DNA of 64,000 bases from Cryobacterium suzukii (GTDB taxonomy: Bacteria > Actinomycetota > Actinomycetes > Actinomycetales > Microbacteriaceae), in NCBI RefSeq assembly GCF_004403185.1, contig NZ_SOHJ01000004.1, positions 124,001 to 188,000 on the forward strand, read 5' to 3'. Under the pieces are notes generated by a model, which had not been told where the DNA came from, ran no database searches, and saw only the letters and a list, made by a program, of their open reading frames with translations. Position numbers and translations under genes: made by a program. This document shows, piece by piece, positions 43,872 through 53,544 of this stretch (the first letter of the stretch is position 1; every line of letters starts with the position of its first letter).

Positions 43872-44779
43872 CAGGCGAGGTTGTGACGCTCGTAGGCGGG
43901 CTCACGAAACCCGAGGATGGCCTCGGTCATGCGCACGGCGTCGACGGCGGCCCGCACGTTGTGCATGCGCACGATGCGGGCGCCCTGCAGAATGCACACC
44001 GTCATGGCAGCCAGGGAACCCTCCACGCGTTCGCCGCGTGGCCGGTCCAGGCTCTCCCCCACAAAATCTTTGTTGGAGACGGCGACCAGTGTCGGCAGGC
44101 CGAGCCCGGTAATCTCGCCGAGCCGCCTGGTCAGTTCGAGCGAGTGTCGAGTGGTCTTGTTGAGATCGTGGCCCGGGTCGATGATGATCCGCTCCCGCGG
44201 AACGCCGCGCCCCACAGCCCGATCGACCCGGGCCAGCAGAAACTCGCTGACATCGGCGACGACGTCGTCATAGTGCGGCGCCGGGTATGGCCTCCGCGGC
44301 ACCGCCAGACTATGGGTTATAACGAGGGTGGCGTCACTGTCCGCGACGATGTCGGCCATGGCCGGATCGTGCACTCCGGTGGTGTCGTTGATCACGTGCG
44401 CGCCGGCGGCGATGCTCGCGGCGGCCACCGCGGGGTGAAAGGTATCAACCGAGATGACCACGCTCGAGCCGCGCAGCGCCTCGATCACGGGCACCACCCG
44501 ATCGATTTCCTGCTCGATGGGCACTGCCGGTCCTGGCGCGAATTTAGCCCCGCCGATGTCGATCCAGTCGGCCCCATCGGCAATCGCACGATGCGCCGCC
44601 ACAACGGATGCGTCGAGCGCGAACGTTGCGCCCTGGTCATAGAACGAGTCCGGCGTGCGGTTGACGATGGCCATCACGGCCACCTCTCGATCGAAGTTGA
44701 AGGTGCGGCCACCGATCAGCCGGCGCGGGGCATCCATGCGAGGCAACGTCAGTGCAGTGTCGGTGGTCGTGCGGTTCAT
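43871..44779 (-). CDS. folP: Dihydropteroate-synthase-like protein (FolP2 type)
   Basis: A 302-residue TIM-barrel protein of the dihydropteroate synthase family. It starts MNRTTTDTAL, with GTGAGGA 6 bases upstream of the ATG at 44779. It shows VMAIVNRTPDSFYDQGATFA, INDTTGVHDPAMADIVADSD and a GHDLNKTTRHS block, but the pterin-binding DIGGESTRPG is DIGGAKFAPG and the SRK motif near the C-terminus is VSNKDFVGE. These changes resemble FolP2 paralogues of mycobacteria, which do not make dihydropteroate in the classic way. Its partner gene is a pyrimidine reductase. A true folP may exist elsewhere. Confidence 0.82.
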   Translation of the reverse strand: MNRTTTDTALTLPRMDAPRRLIGGRTFNFDREVAVMAIVNRTPDSFYDQGATFALDASVVAAHRAIADGADWIDIGGAKFAPGPAVPIEQEIDRVVPVIEALRGSSVVISVDTFHPAVAAASIAAGAHVINDTTGVHDPAMADIVADSDATLVITHSLAVPRRPYPAPHYDDVVADVSEFLLARVDRAVGRGVPRERIIIDPGHDLNKTTRHSLELTRRLGEITGLGLPTLVAVSNKDFVGESLDRPRGERVEGSLAAMTVCILQGARIVRMHNVRAAVDAVRMTEAILGFREPAYERHNLA

Positions 44780-44923
44780 AGCGGTCCTCACCTGTGAAAC
44801 GAGTCGATCGTTCTCTTCCATCATGTCGGTAATCCGAGTCGCCCGACGGTTATCTGCCACCGATTGCCGCACGCACCGTTCACTATCAGCAAAGCTCCAG
44901 CTAACGCGCAGATACTTGGGGGC

Positions 44924-45616
44924 ATGACTGACGGCCCCCGCATCCTTATCGTCGATGACGAACCCAATATCCGCGACCTCCTCACCACCAGCCTCCGTTT
45001 CGCCGGCTTCGCCGTGCGCGCCGTGGGCAACGGCGCGCAGGCCATCTCCGCCGTACTCGAGGAGGAACCGGACCTCATCATTCTCGATGTCATGCTGCCC
45101 GACATGAACGGGTTCGGGGTGACCAAACGCCTGCGCTCGGCCGGCTACACCGCACCGATCCTGTTCCTGACCGCCAAGGACGACACCGAAGACAAGATCA
45201 CCGGCCTCACCGTCGGCGGTGACGACTACGTGACCAAGCCGTTCAGCCTCGACGAGATCGTCGCCCGCATCAAGGCCATCCTGCGTCGCACCATGCACGC
45301 CGATGAAGACGCCGTGATCCGCGCCGGCGAACTCACCATGGACCAGGACACCCACGAGGTTCTCGTAGGCACGGAAGCCATCGAACTGAGCCCCACAGAG
45401 TTTAAGCTGCTGCGCTACCTCATGCTCAACCCCAACCGGGTGCTGTCGAAGGCGCAGATTCTGGACCATGTCTGGGAGTACGACTTCAACGGTGACGCCG
45501 GAATTGTGGAGAGCTACATCTCCTACCTGCGCCGCAAGGTCGATGTGCACTCGAGCGAACCGCTCATTCAAACCAAGCGGGGCTTCGGCTACATGCTCAA
45601 GGCTGCCAAGGCTTAG
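44924..45616 (+). CDS. OmpR-family response regulator
   Basis: A 230-residue response regulator. The receiver domain (1-120) has the acidic pair DDE, phosphorylated Asp in LIILDVMLPD (about residue 52) and the conserved Lys in VTKPFSL. The C-terminal winged helix (about 130-228) shows LSPTEFKLLRYLMLNPNRVL and SYISYLRRKVD. The ATG at 44924 follows GGGGGC. It is followed 46 bp later by its histidine kinase and divergent from the folP-like gene. The signal is unknown. Confidence 0.94.
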   Translation: MTDGPRILIVDDEPNIRDLLTTSLRFAGFAVRAVGNGAQAISAVLEEEPDLIILDVMLPDMNGFGVTKRLRSAGYTAPILFLTAKDDTEDKITGLTVGGDDYVTKPFSLDEIVARIKAILRRTMHADEDAVIRAGELTMDQDTHEVLVGTEAIELSPTEFKLLRYLMLNPNRVLSKAQILDHVWEYDFNGDAGIVESYISYLRRKVDVHSSEPLIQTKRGFGYMLKAAKA

Positions 45617-45662
45617 TTACGGCGCACGTTATACACAGCGAGCTTTCGTAGACTAAATCCAA

Positions 45663-47381
45663 ATGCACGAAACCCTGTCGAGACGGTGGAGCAGCATCTC
45701 CCTCCGTTCCAAGATCACCGGCGTCACGGTGCTGATGCTCACGCTCGGCCTGCTTGTTTCGGGCATCGGCACCATGGCAATGCTGAAGCAGTACGTGGTG
45801 ACCCAGGTCGACACGCAACTGCAGGTCGACACGCAAACCGCGCTCAGCGGCTACTCGTCGAGCGTGTTCTCGCAGGGAGACACCGAAGGCGTCGCCTCGG
45901 ACTACTTCGTGGCACTTTACGATCAGGACGGGGCCCTGATCACTCGTACCTGGCAGGAACGCGACCACGCTGAACTGCCCGTCGTGGGCATGCCGCTCGA
46001 CCTGAAACGGGTCTCTCAGCTGGACGGGCAGATCCAAACCTTGTTCAATGCCGCCCACGACACCGAGTTTCACGCGATCATGGTTCCCGTGGTGATCAGC
46101 CCCACCGGCACCTACGGAACCCTCGTCATGGCGGTGTCGCTCCGGCCGACCGAAAACACCATGGCCACCTACCTCACGATCTTCCTGGGCTTCGGCGCTG
46201 GGGTGGTCTTGATCGGGGCCATGCTCACCCGAGTGCTCGTCACGACCACCTTCGTGCCGCTGCGTGAGGCCGAGCAGACCGCCGCGGCCATCGCCGACGG
46301 TGACTTCAGCCAGCGCCTCGGCGGTGCCACCCCGAACACCGAGGTCGGTCGCCTCAACCGTTCGCTCAACATCATGCTCAGCCGCATCGACCGTGCTTTC
46401 AAGGACCGCGCCCGTACCATCGACCAGATGCGCCGCTTCGTCGGCGATGCGAGCCACGAATTGCGCACCCCGCTCGTTTCAGTCCGTGGCTACGCCGAGC
46501 TGTACCGCATGGGTGCGCTGCAGACGCCCGAAGATGTTGCCCAGGCCATGGAACGCATCGAAAAAGAGGCCATTCGCATGGGCGGCCTAGTCGAGGATCT
46601 GCTCGAACTGGCCCGCCTCGACGAGACCAAGCCGCTGGCTCTGACCCCGGTGGATCTCGTTCCGCTGGCCCGCGACGCCGCCCTCGACACCATGGCCAGC
46701 TCCCCCGGCCGCCAGGTCACCGTACTCACTCCGCCGCCGGTCGATCCGGGCGGCGACGACCTCGATATGAATCTTGACGGGGACTCCGGAGACGGAAACG
46801 ACTCGTCGGAGAGCGTCACCACCGGCGCCATTACCCGCCCGACGGGAACCGGCACACCGACCGGCGCCATCGCCTTTGCCGGCGCCACCCTCGCCCGGCT
46901 GCGCACCCGCAAGCCCCGTCGGGGAAGCTCCGTTACGCCCGACGCCGACCTCACCACATTGCCGGTGGATGCGCAACTACCGCCGATCGTCATGGCTGAA
47001 GAGAACAAGATTCGCCAGGTCATCACCAATCTCATGGGCAACGCGATGCGTTTCACCGCCGCTGACAGCCCGATAGAACTCGAAGTCATGGTAGATTCGC
47101 GCAACCAGCGGGCATCGATCGCCGTGATCGACCACGGCGAAGGTATTCCGCCGCAGATTCGAGAGAAGATCTTTCAGCGCTTCTGGCGTGCCGACTCCTC
47201 TCGCGCCCGCGAAACCGGCGGCAGCGGCCTTGGACTGGCCATCGTCGCCGCGATCGTCGCGAGCCACAACGGCACGGTCGACGTCGTCGAAACCCCCGGC
47301 GGCGGCGCGACCTTCCGCGTTTCACTCCCGCTCGCCGGCACGCCGAGCGCACCACAGCACGCGCAGCCCGTCATTCCGTAA
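45663..47381 (+). CDS. Sensor histidine kinase with linker insert
   Basis: A 572-residue membrane kinase, partner of the upstream response regulator. A first membrane helix (about 18-40) and a second (about 168-192) bracket an extracellular sensor of some 125 residues; HAMP follows (about 193-250). The phosphoacceptor is His265 in GDASHELRTPL. The ATPase domain (about 440-560) has N-box ITNLMGNAMRF, G1 DHGEGIPP and G2 GGSGLGLAIV. Between the two lies an unusual insert (about 358-438), rich in Asp, Gly, Thr and Pro and then Arg. Most family members lack it, so the kinase may have an extra regulated linker. Confidence 0.93.
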   Translation: MHETLSRRWSSISLRSKITGVTVLMLTLGLLVSGIGTMAMLKQYVVTQVDTQLQVDTQTALSGYSSSVFSQGDTEGVASDYFVALYDQDGALITRTWQERDHAELPVVGMPLDLKRVSQLDGQIQTLFNAAHDTEFHAIMVPVVISPTGTYGTLVMAVSLRPTENTMATYLTIFLGFGAGVVLIGAMLTRVLVTTTFVPLREAEQTAAAIADGDFSQRLGGATPNTEVGRLNRSLNIMLSRIDRAFKDRARTIDQMRRFVGDASHELRTPLVSVRGYAELYRMGALQTPEDVAQAMERIEKEAIRMGGLVEDLLELARLDETKPLALTPVDLVPLARDAALDTMASSPGRQVTVLTPPPVDPGGDDLDMNLDGDSGDGNDSSESVTTGAITRPTGTGTPTGAIAFAGATLARLRTRKPRRGSSVTPDADLTTLPVDAQLPPIVMAEENKIRQVITNLMGNAMRFTAADSPIELEVMVDSRNQRASIAVIDHGEGIPPQIREKIFQRFWRADSSRARETGGSGLGLAIVAAIVASHNGTVDVVETPGGGATFRVSLPLAGTPSAPQHAQPVIP

Positions 47382-47515
47382 GGCACTTCGCCGCGTCCTC
47401 TACAGGCGGCCAGCGGCGGTATCCACGCACAGATCCGTTTCAGAGAGCGGATGCCGCGCTCTCACCTTCTACGCTGACAGTCACCAACCACTGTTATGTA
47501 GGAGAAGGGCACAAC

Positions 47516-47806
47516 ATGACGAGCTTTCAGGTCGACAGCGATGCGGTTCAGAGCACAGCGAGTACCGCCCGTGGCACCATTGCGCGCGTGCAAGCAGATG
47601 TCGGCGACCTCAACGCCCAGCTGACCAGCCTCGAAGGCTTCTGGACCGGCCAGGCCTCCACGGCCTTCCAGGGGGCATTCGCCGAGTGGCGAGGCATGCA
47701 CCAGCAGCTGGAAGAGAGCCTGACCCTGCTGAACCAGGCCTTGAGCGTGGCCGGGCAGCAGTACGCCGAGACCGAGCAGGCTAACACCCGCCTGTTTGTT
47801 CGATAG
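47516..47806 (+). CDS. WXG100-family (ESAT-6-like) protein
   Basis: A 96-residue helical hairpin protein of the WXG100 family, substrates of type VII secretion. The WxG motif is in EGFWTGQASTAFQGAF near residue 43, with the N-terminal helix DSDAVQSTASTARGTIARVQ and the C-terminal helix EESLTLLNQALSVAGQQYAE. The ATG at 47516 follows GGAGAAGG. No EccC, EccD or other type VII component lies in the window, and no partner WXG100 gene lies next to it, so it would be secreted by machinery elsewhere or act as a homodimer. Confidence 0.9.
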   Translation: MTSFQVDSDAVQSTASTARGTIARVQADVGDLNAQLTSLEGFWTGQASTAFQGAFAEWRGMHQQLEESLTLLNQALSVAGQQYAETEQANTRLFVR

Positions 47807-47900
47807 GCATCCGCTGTAATTGTGGGGCTGCCGGTCATTCCCGGGGGAAGAAGTTTCGCGCCCGTGTGGCCACAAACTCAAGAGTCGGACGTGCGAGACG

Positions 47901-47939
47901 CACAAAGTGGGCGCCCCCGAAGGAGACGCCCACTTTGTG
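47901..47939. terminator. Terminator behind groEL
   Basis: CACAAAGTGGGCG (47901-47913) pairs exactly with CGCCCACTTTGTG (47927-47939) with a 13-base loop. It lies 25 bp past the groEL stop and can also end the rightward WXG100 transcript. Confidence 0.8.
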
Positions 47940-47963
47940 GTGTTCGTTGGTGCTGGCTCGGAC

Positions 47964-49662
<1,699 letters not shown>

Positions 49663-49733
49663 ATAGATTCTGGCACTCTGGGGTCGAGAGTGCAAGCGAG
49701 CATCCGGGGTTATGCCGGGCCAGCTCCCGACGG

Positions 49734-50786
49734 TCAGGGAACGAGATCGGTCGAGCCGGTGCCGTTGGGCACCAACTGAAACCAGGTATTGCCCGGGGCG
49801 AGCCGAATCGTCACTCCATGACCATCGACGAGGCGGATCGGTGCGGTCTGAGAGTCCTTGCTCCAGGTGGCCGCGAGGGTTTTTCCACCGGTCGAGATCG
49901 ACGCTTCGCCCGAGGCGATGAGCTCGGTCTTGGGGATGCTTTGGTCGACGGTGATGTCCACCCGCAGCACGACAACGTTGGTGGCGGCGAGCTGCACACC
50001 GTCGCCGGTGAGGTCGGGCGCGCCGTCCTGCGCGCGCAGGTAAGCGGTGGCTTCAGCATTCCAGGTCCAGCTACGGGCGCTCGCGTCGGAGAACCGGGCG
50101 TTGATCACTGAAATCGGGGCGCCGTCCACGGCAGCGGACGCCCCGGCGAGCGTGGCCGCATAGGCGTATTGCTGGGCGGGCGGGGCGACTGTGATGTTGC
50201 GGTTGACGAATTCCGAGGCGGCAAGAATGACGTTGTGCGGGGCCGCGGTAGCGTTCGAACGGGAGAACAGGCCAGTCGTGTCATAGTCGAAGATGGCACT
50301 GATCTGACCGGTCGCGGTCATGGCGTCGACGAATCGCTGCTGGCCGCCCGAAAACGCCACGAGGCCGCTGAACGGGGCGATGATGTCGGGGTCCATCGGG
50401 CGGATCGACCGTACCGGTCCGACCTGGTCGGGAATGCTCGACTGCCACACGGCGACGTACCGGGTGATGCCGCCCTCAACCAGTTCTTCGAACACGAGGT
50501 CGGTGCGGTCGATCGCGACCTGCGGGCGGGCCGCCACATGGTTGTCGATCTTGGCCGCGAGGGAGGGGTTCGTCGACGATCCGACTGCCATAGCAATTCC
50601 GGTGAGCGGGGCGATCTCCGCGGCGGCGGGGGCAACATAGCCCGAAGTCCAGGCGGGAGCTGGCGTCTTGGTCGGTGTCGCAGTACTGCCAGAGCATCCG
50701 CTCAGCAACAGTGCCGGAACGATCAAAGCGAGCAGAACCGAGGGCTTGAACGGTCGCGCGGAGCGAGTTGTCTTTTTCTTGGTCAC
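49734..50786 (-). CDS. DUF3048 lipoprotein
   Basis: A 350-residue lipoprotein of the DUF3048 family (YerB-like). The signal peptide (VLLALIVPALLLSGCSG) ends in lipobox LLSGC with Cys31. The rest has the DUF3048 N-terminal block (LTGIAMA; VFEELVEGGITRYVAVWQSS; VGPVRSIRPMDPDI) and the C-terminal DUF3048_C (LVPNGTGSTDLVP). Function unknown; the family is linked to the cell envelope. Single leftward gene upstream of groEL, with the terminator at 50796-50827 between it and the cold-shock gene. Confidence 0.9.
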   Translation of the reverse strand: MTKKKTTRSARPFKPSVLLALIVPALLLSGCSGSTATPTKTPAPAWTSGYVAPAAAEIAPLTGIAMAVGSSTNPSLAAKIDNHVAARPQVAIDRTDLVFEELVEGGITRYVAVWQSSIPDQVGPVRSIRPMDPDIIAPFSGLVAFSGGQQRFVDAMTATGQISAIFDYDTTGLFSRSNATAAPHNVILAASEFVNRNITVAPPAQQYAYAATLAGASAAVDGAPISVINARFSDASARSWTWNAEATAYLRAQDGAPDLTGDGVQLAATNVVVLRVDITVDQSIPKTELIASGEASISTGGKTLAATWSKDSQTAPIRLVDGHGVTIRLAPGNTWFQLVPNGTGSTDLVP

Positions 50787-50795
50787 CGGTAAACA

Positions 50796-50827
50796 CTAAC
50801 GCCGCCCGTTGCAGCGGGCGGCGTTAG
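50796..50827. terminator. Terminator of the cold-shock gene
   Basis: CTAACGCCGCCCG (50796-50808) pairs exactly with CGGGCGGCGTTAG (50815-50827) with a 6-base loop, 30 bp downstream of the leftward cold-shock gene. Confidence 0.8.
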
Positions 50828-50857
50828 GTGGGGGACAGACCCCGATTACGGGGTGAG

Positions 50858-51061
50858 TCAGGCCGGTCGAACCGATTCAGCCTGGGGGCCTTTCGCTCCG
50901 GCACCGACCTCGAAGACGACCTGCTGGCCTTCTTCGAGAACCTTGTACCCGCTCATGTCAATGGCGGAGTAGTGGACGAAAACGTCTTGTCCTCCCCCAT
51001 CGACAGTGATGAAGCCGAAACCCTTTTCAGCGTTGAACCATTTAACGGTTCCGTTCGCCAT
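50858..51061 (-). CDS. Cold-shock protein
   Basis: A 67-residue single cold-shock domain: [20 protein letters not shown] with RNP1 KGFGFITVD and RNP2 DVFVHYSAI. It binds single-stranded RNA/DNA and acts as an RNA chaperone. The AAGGAG upstream of the ATG at 51061 is optimal. Unlike the protein at 38436-38816 it has no extension. The 282-bp region upstream (51062-51343) holds no gene but two direct repeats. Confidence 0.95.
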   Translation of the reverse strand: MANGTVKWFNAEKGFGFITVDGGGQDVFVHYSAIDMSGYKVLEEGQQVVFEVGAGAKGPQAESVRPA

Positions 51062-51174
51062 GTGTTACTCCTTGCTCAATTTCGACGGCACCGCCCATTG
51101 GCTGTTCCGGGCCGTGTCGCAGAAGCTGCGTTCATTCTGTGCGAGCAGCAAATCCCCGAGAGCAAGTCTTCTGT

Positions 51175-51203
51175 TGCAAGTTACCTACTGGTGCAAGTTA
51201 CCT
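51175..51203. repeat. Pair of 12-bp direct repeats upstream of cold-shock gene
   Basis: TGCAAGTTACCT occurs at 51175-51186 and 51192-51203, 17 bp apart. They lie 113 bp upstream of the cold-shock start and could be sites for a regulator. The other DNA of this gap shows nothing else. Confidence 0.45.
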
Positions 51204-51343
51204 TGGGCGAGTGTTCTTGATCCGGGCGGGTATTGCCCGAACAAAATGTGTGACCAAAACCAGATAATACTGAAGCCACGGCGAAAGAAAAGGGGCTTGA
51301 CGAATCGGGCAACGCCCACTAGGTCCGAAGTTTCGAGTGCCTG

Positions 51344-51907
51344 TCAGCCAGCTGGCAGCACGTAGTCGTTGCCGACGACGACTGTGAGGTCCGCTCCCGA
51401 ATCGACGAAGCCGGTCGAGACGACGATCTTCGATCCCGGCAGTGAAGCAGCGATGCCGCGGGCGGCGCCTTCGTGGCTGGCATCGGCATAGTAAACGACG
51501 GTGGTCGGTTCGGTGTCGGTGCTGGCGTTGCCGGTGGCGGTGACCACCCAGCCAGCGGCGGTAAGCGTGTCAGTGACGGACGCCGCAACACCGTTCGTCG
51601 CGGAGCCGTTCAACACATTCACGGTCAGCGTCGGATCGACGGTCGGTTCGACGGTCGGAATGGCGGTCTCGGTGGGGACCGGAGTCGAGCTGGGCGACGA
51701 CAGGCCAGGGATGTCGGAAAAGTTGAGGCGGTTGTTGATCGCGAAGATTCCGACCACGCCGACCGCAATCAATAGCACGGTGGCGCCGAGCGCCCACCAG
51801 AACCCGATCCAGCCGCGGCCTTGTCTACGCGGAGCACGATGGGCACCAACTCGGTCGAGGGCCTGCATGTGGGTGTCGAAACGGTCTTTCGCAAATTTTC
51901 GCGCCAT
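51344..51907 (-). CDS. LytR C-terminal domain protein, membrane anchored
   Basis: A 187-residue protein. Residues about 32-56 are a membrane segment (WWALGATVLLIAVGVVGIFA), followed by a Thr/Pro-rich linker (SSPSSTPVPTETAIPTVEPT) and a C-terminal LytR_C domain (about 105-185; VNVLNGSATNGVAASVTDTL; VVVGNDYVLPAG). Such domains accompany cell-wall polymer ligases, but the catalytic LCP domain is missing. The ATG at 51907 begins MARKFAKDRFDTH. It follows the DUF3263 gene by 56 bp in the same direction. Confidence 0.88.
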   Translation of the reverse strand: MARKFAKDRFDTHMQALDRVGAHRAPRRQGRGWIGFWWALGATVLLIAVGVVGIFAINNRLNFSDIPGLSSPSSTPVPTETAIPTVEPTVDPTLTVNVLNGSATNGVAASVTDTLTAAGWVVTATGNASTDTEPTTVVYYADASHEGAARGIAASLPGSKIVVSTGFVDSGADLTVVVGNDYVLPAG

Positions 51908-51963
51908 AGTGATTGGATCCTTGATTGGCCGGCCGTCGCATGCCGGCGAAATGCGGTCAGGTA

Positions 51964-52281
51964 CTAGTCGTGAGCGGGCAGCGAACGACTGGCGCGCGCC
52001 TCGGATCGTGCGGAACGCATCCGCTGCAGTCGGTTCACGAGCATCGGGTCGAAGGCCAGCGCCAACGGTGAATCGACCAGTGCCGCCAATAGCTGATAGT
52101 AGCGGGCGGCCGACAGACCGAAGGTGGCGCGGATAGCCTCCTCCTTGGCGCCGACATGCCGCCACCATTGCCGTTCAAAGGCAAGCACGGCTGCGTCGCG
52201 TTCGCTGAGTTGGGTCAATCCCGGAACGCTTCTGGCGGGCGGAGCGGGAGGTTGTACGTGGGGCGGTGTTCTCTCACTCAT
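51964..52281 (-). CDS. DUF3263 protein
   Basis: A 105-residue actinobacterial protein of the DUF3263 family. The block LSERDAAVLAFERQWWRHVG and the helix-turn-helix-like AIRATFGLSAARYYQLLAAL mark the family, which is thought to bind DNA. The ATG at 52281 starts MSERTPPHVQ, with GGGAGAG upstream. First gene of the pair with the LytR_C protein. Divergent from msrB by 230 bp. Confidence 0.87.
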   Translation of the reverse strand: MSERTPPHVQPPAPPARSVPGLTQLSERDAAVLAFERQWWRHVGAKEEAIRATFGLSAARYYQLLAALVDSPLALAFDPMLVNRLQRMRSARSEARASRSLPAHD

Positions 52282-52511
52282 TGATACATCTCTCCCCCAA
52301 GGCAGTTTCGACGGGTTATCCGACGGACTTATCCTATTTGTGGGCGGCTGGATGTTCCCTCCGGCACGCCCGGAACGTGCGGAGTCGAGCGGTCTATCGC
52401 CGTGCAAACGCTGCGAAACGGCCCGGCCCGGAATGCGGTTATCACCGCACGAGTTTAGGCTGAGTAGACGTTGTCCGTTTGTGGGCGGCCGGATCGAAGG
52501 GACATCCCACC

Positions 52512-52913
52512 ATGGACTACGCAATCAAGAAGTCAAACAGCGAGTGGCGCTCCGAACTGGGCGACGAAAAATATGCTGTGCTGCGCGAGGCAGGTACCGA
52601 GCGCCCCGGAACCGGCGAGCTGCTCGACGAGAGTCGGGCCGGCACGTACACCTGCGGCGCCTGCAACGCCGAGTTGTTCAAGAGCGGCACCAAGTTCGAT
52701 TCCGACTGCGGCTGGCCGAGTTTCTACGAGTCGGTGCGACCCGAAGCGGTCGAACTACTCGAAGACCGCACCCTCGGTAGCGTGCGCACGGAGGTACGTT
52801 GCGCAAACTGCGGTTCACACCTGGGGCACGTTTTTCCCGACGGATTCGGCACTCCGACCGGCGATCGTTACTGCATGAACTCAATCTCGCTCAACTTCAC
52901 GCCCGCCGAGTAG
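52512..52913 (+). CDS. msrB: Peptide-methionine (R)-S-oxide reductase
   Basis: A 133-residue MsrB that repairs methionine R-sulfoxide in proteins. Two CxxC zinc pairs (YTCGACNAEL and RCANCGSHLG), the substrate-binding GWPSFYES and the catalytic Cys in GDRYCMNSISL are all present. The ATG at 52512 precedes DYAIKKSNSEWR; AAGGGAC lies 7 bases upstream. The nitroreductase gene follows 4 bp later, so they share a transcript and probably an oxidative-stress role. Confidence 0.95.
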   Translation: MDYAIKKSNSEWRSELGDEKYAVLREAGTERPGTGELLDESRAGTYTCGACNAELFKSGTKFDSDCGWPSFYESVRPEAVELLEDRTLGSVRTEVRCANCGSHLGHVFPDGFGTPTGDRYCMNSISLNFTPAE

Positions 52914-52917
52914 AGCG

Positions 52918-53499
52918 GTGAGTCTGCCTCTCTCGACAACAAATGTTGCCACGTCTGCGGTCTTTCAGGCCGTCAATTGCCGGCGCAGCTATTCCAAGGT
53001 GACAGCTCCCGCGCCAACTCGGGCCGAGTTGTTGCCCCTGGTGGCGGCAGCGGCACGGGTGGCCGATCACGGCGCGCTTCGGCCGTGGCGCCTGCTCGAA
53101 CTCCGCGGCGAAGCACGGGAGCGACTGGGATCGGCGTTTGTGGCGGCATCGGGTTGCGAAGGCGGTGAAGCCATCAAACTGGCCGGCAAGCCGCTGCGGG
53201 CGCCGCTGCTGATTGCAGTGGTCGCCGTACGGCGCGTCAGCGACAAGGTGGCCGATTGGGAACAGGATGCGTCGGCGGCGGGCGTCGCGCACCTGCTCAC
53301 GCTACTGCTCGACGACGCTGGCTGGGGTGCGATGTGGCGCACCGGGCCGCTCGCGCGCACGGCAGCGGTGCGTGCGGTGCACGACCTCGCCGACAACGAG
53401 GAGCTGCTCGGATGGCTGTATGTCGGCGGCATTCCAGTGGACTGCAAGCCTGGTGTGCGGCTGTCAATCGACCCCGCGGAGTTTCTCGAGGTTCTGTAA
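52918..53499 (+). CDS. Nitroreductase-family protein
   Basis: A 193-residue flavin-binding nitroreductase-like protein. The Arg/Ser-rich FMN-phosphate contact CRRSYSKV appears near residue 22, and GWGAMWRTGPLARTAAVRAV near residue 140 with LGWLYVGGIPVDC after it fit the family. It starts GTG 4 bp after msrB, so it is translated with it. The reducing substrate (nitro-aromatic, quinone or other) is not deducible. Confidence 0.88.
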   Translation: MSLPLSTTNVATSAVFQAVNCRRSYSKVTAPAPTRAELLPLVAAAARVADHGALRPWRLLELRGEARERLGSAFVAASGCEGGEAIKLAGKPLRAPLLIAVVAVRRVSDKVADWEQDASAAGVAHLLTLLLDDAGWGAMWRTGPLARTAAVRAVHDLADNEELLGWLYVGGIPVDCKPGVRLSIDPAEFLEVL

Positions 53500-53544
53500 T
53501 CGAACTCGGGTCCTCGGCGCTGTTTCTAGGCGCCGGCGCTGGTC

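Noticed and set aside
44780..45571. Long extension of the folP-like gene opposite the response regulator
   Set aside because: It is antisense to a clear response regulator; the ATG at 44779 has a good ribosome-binding site and family-like N-terminus.
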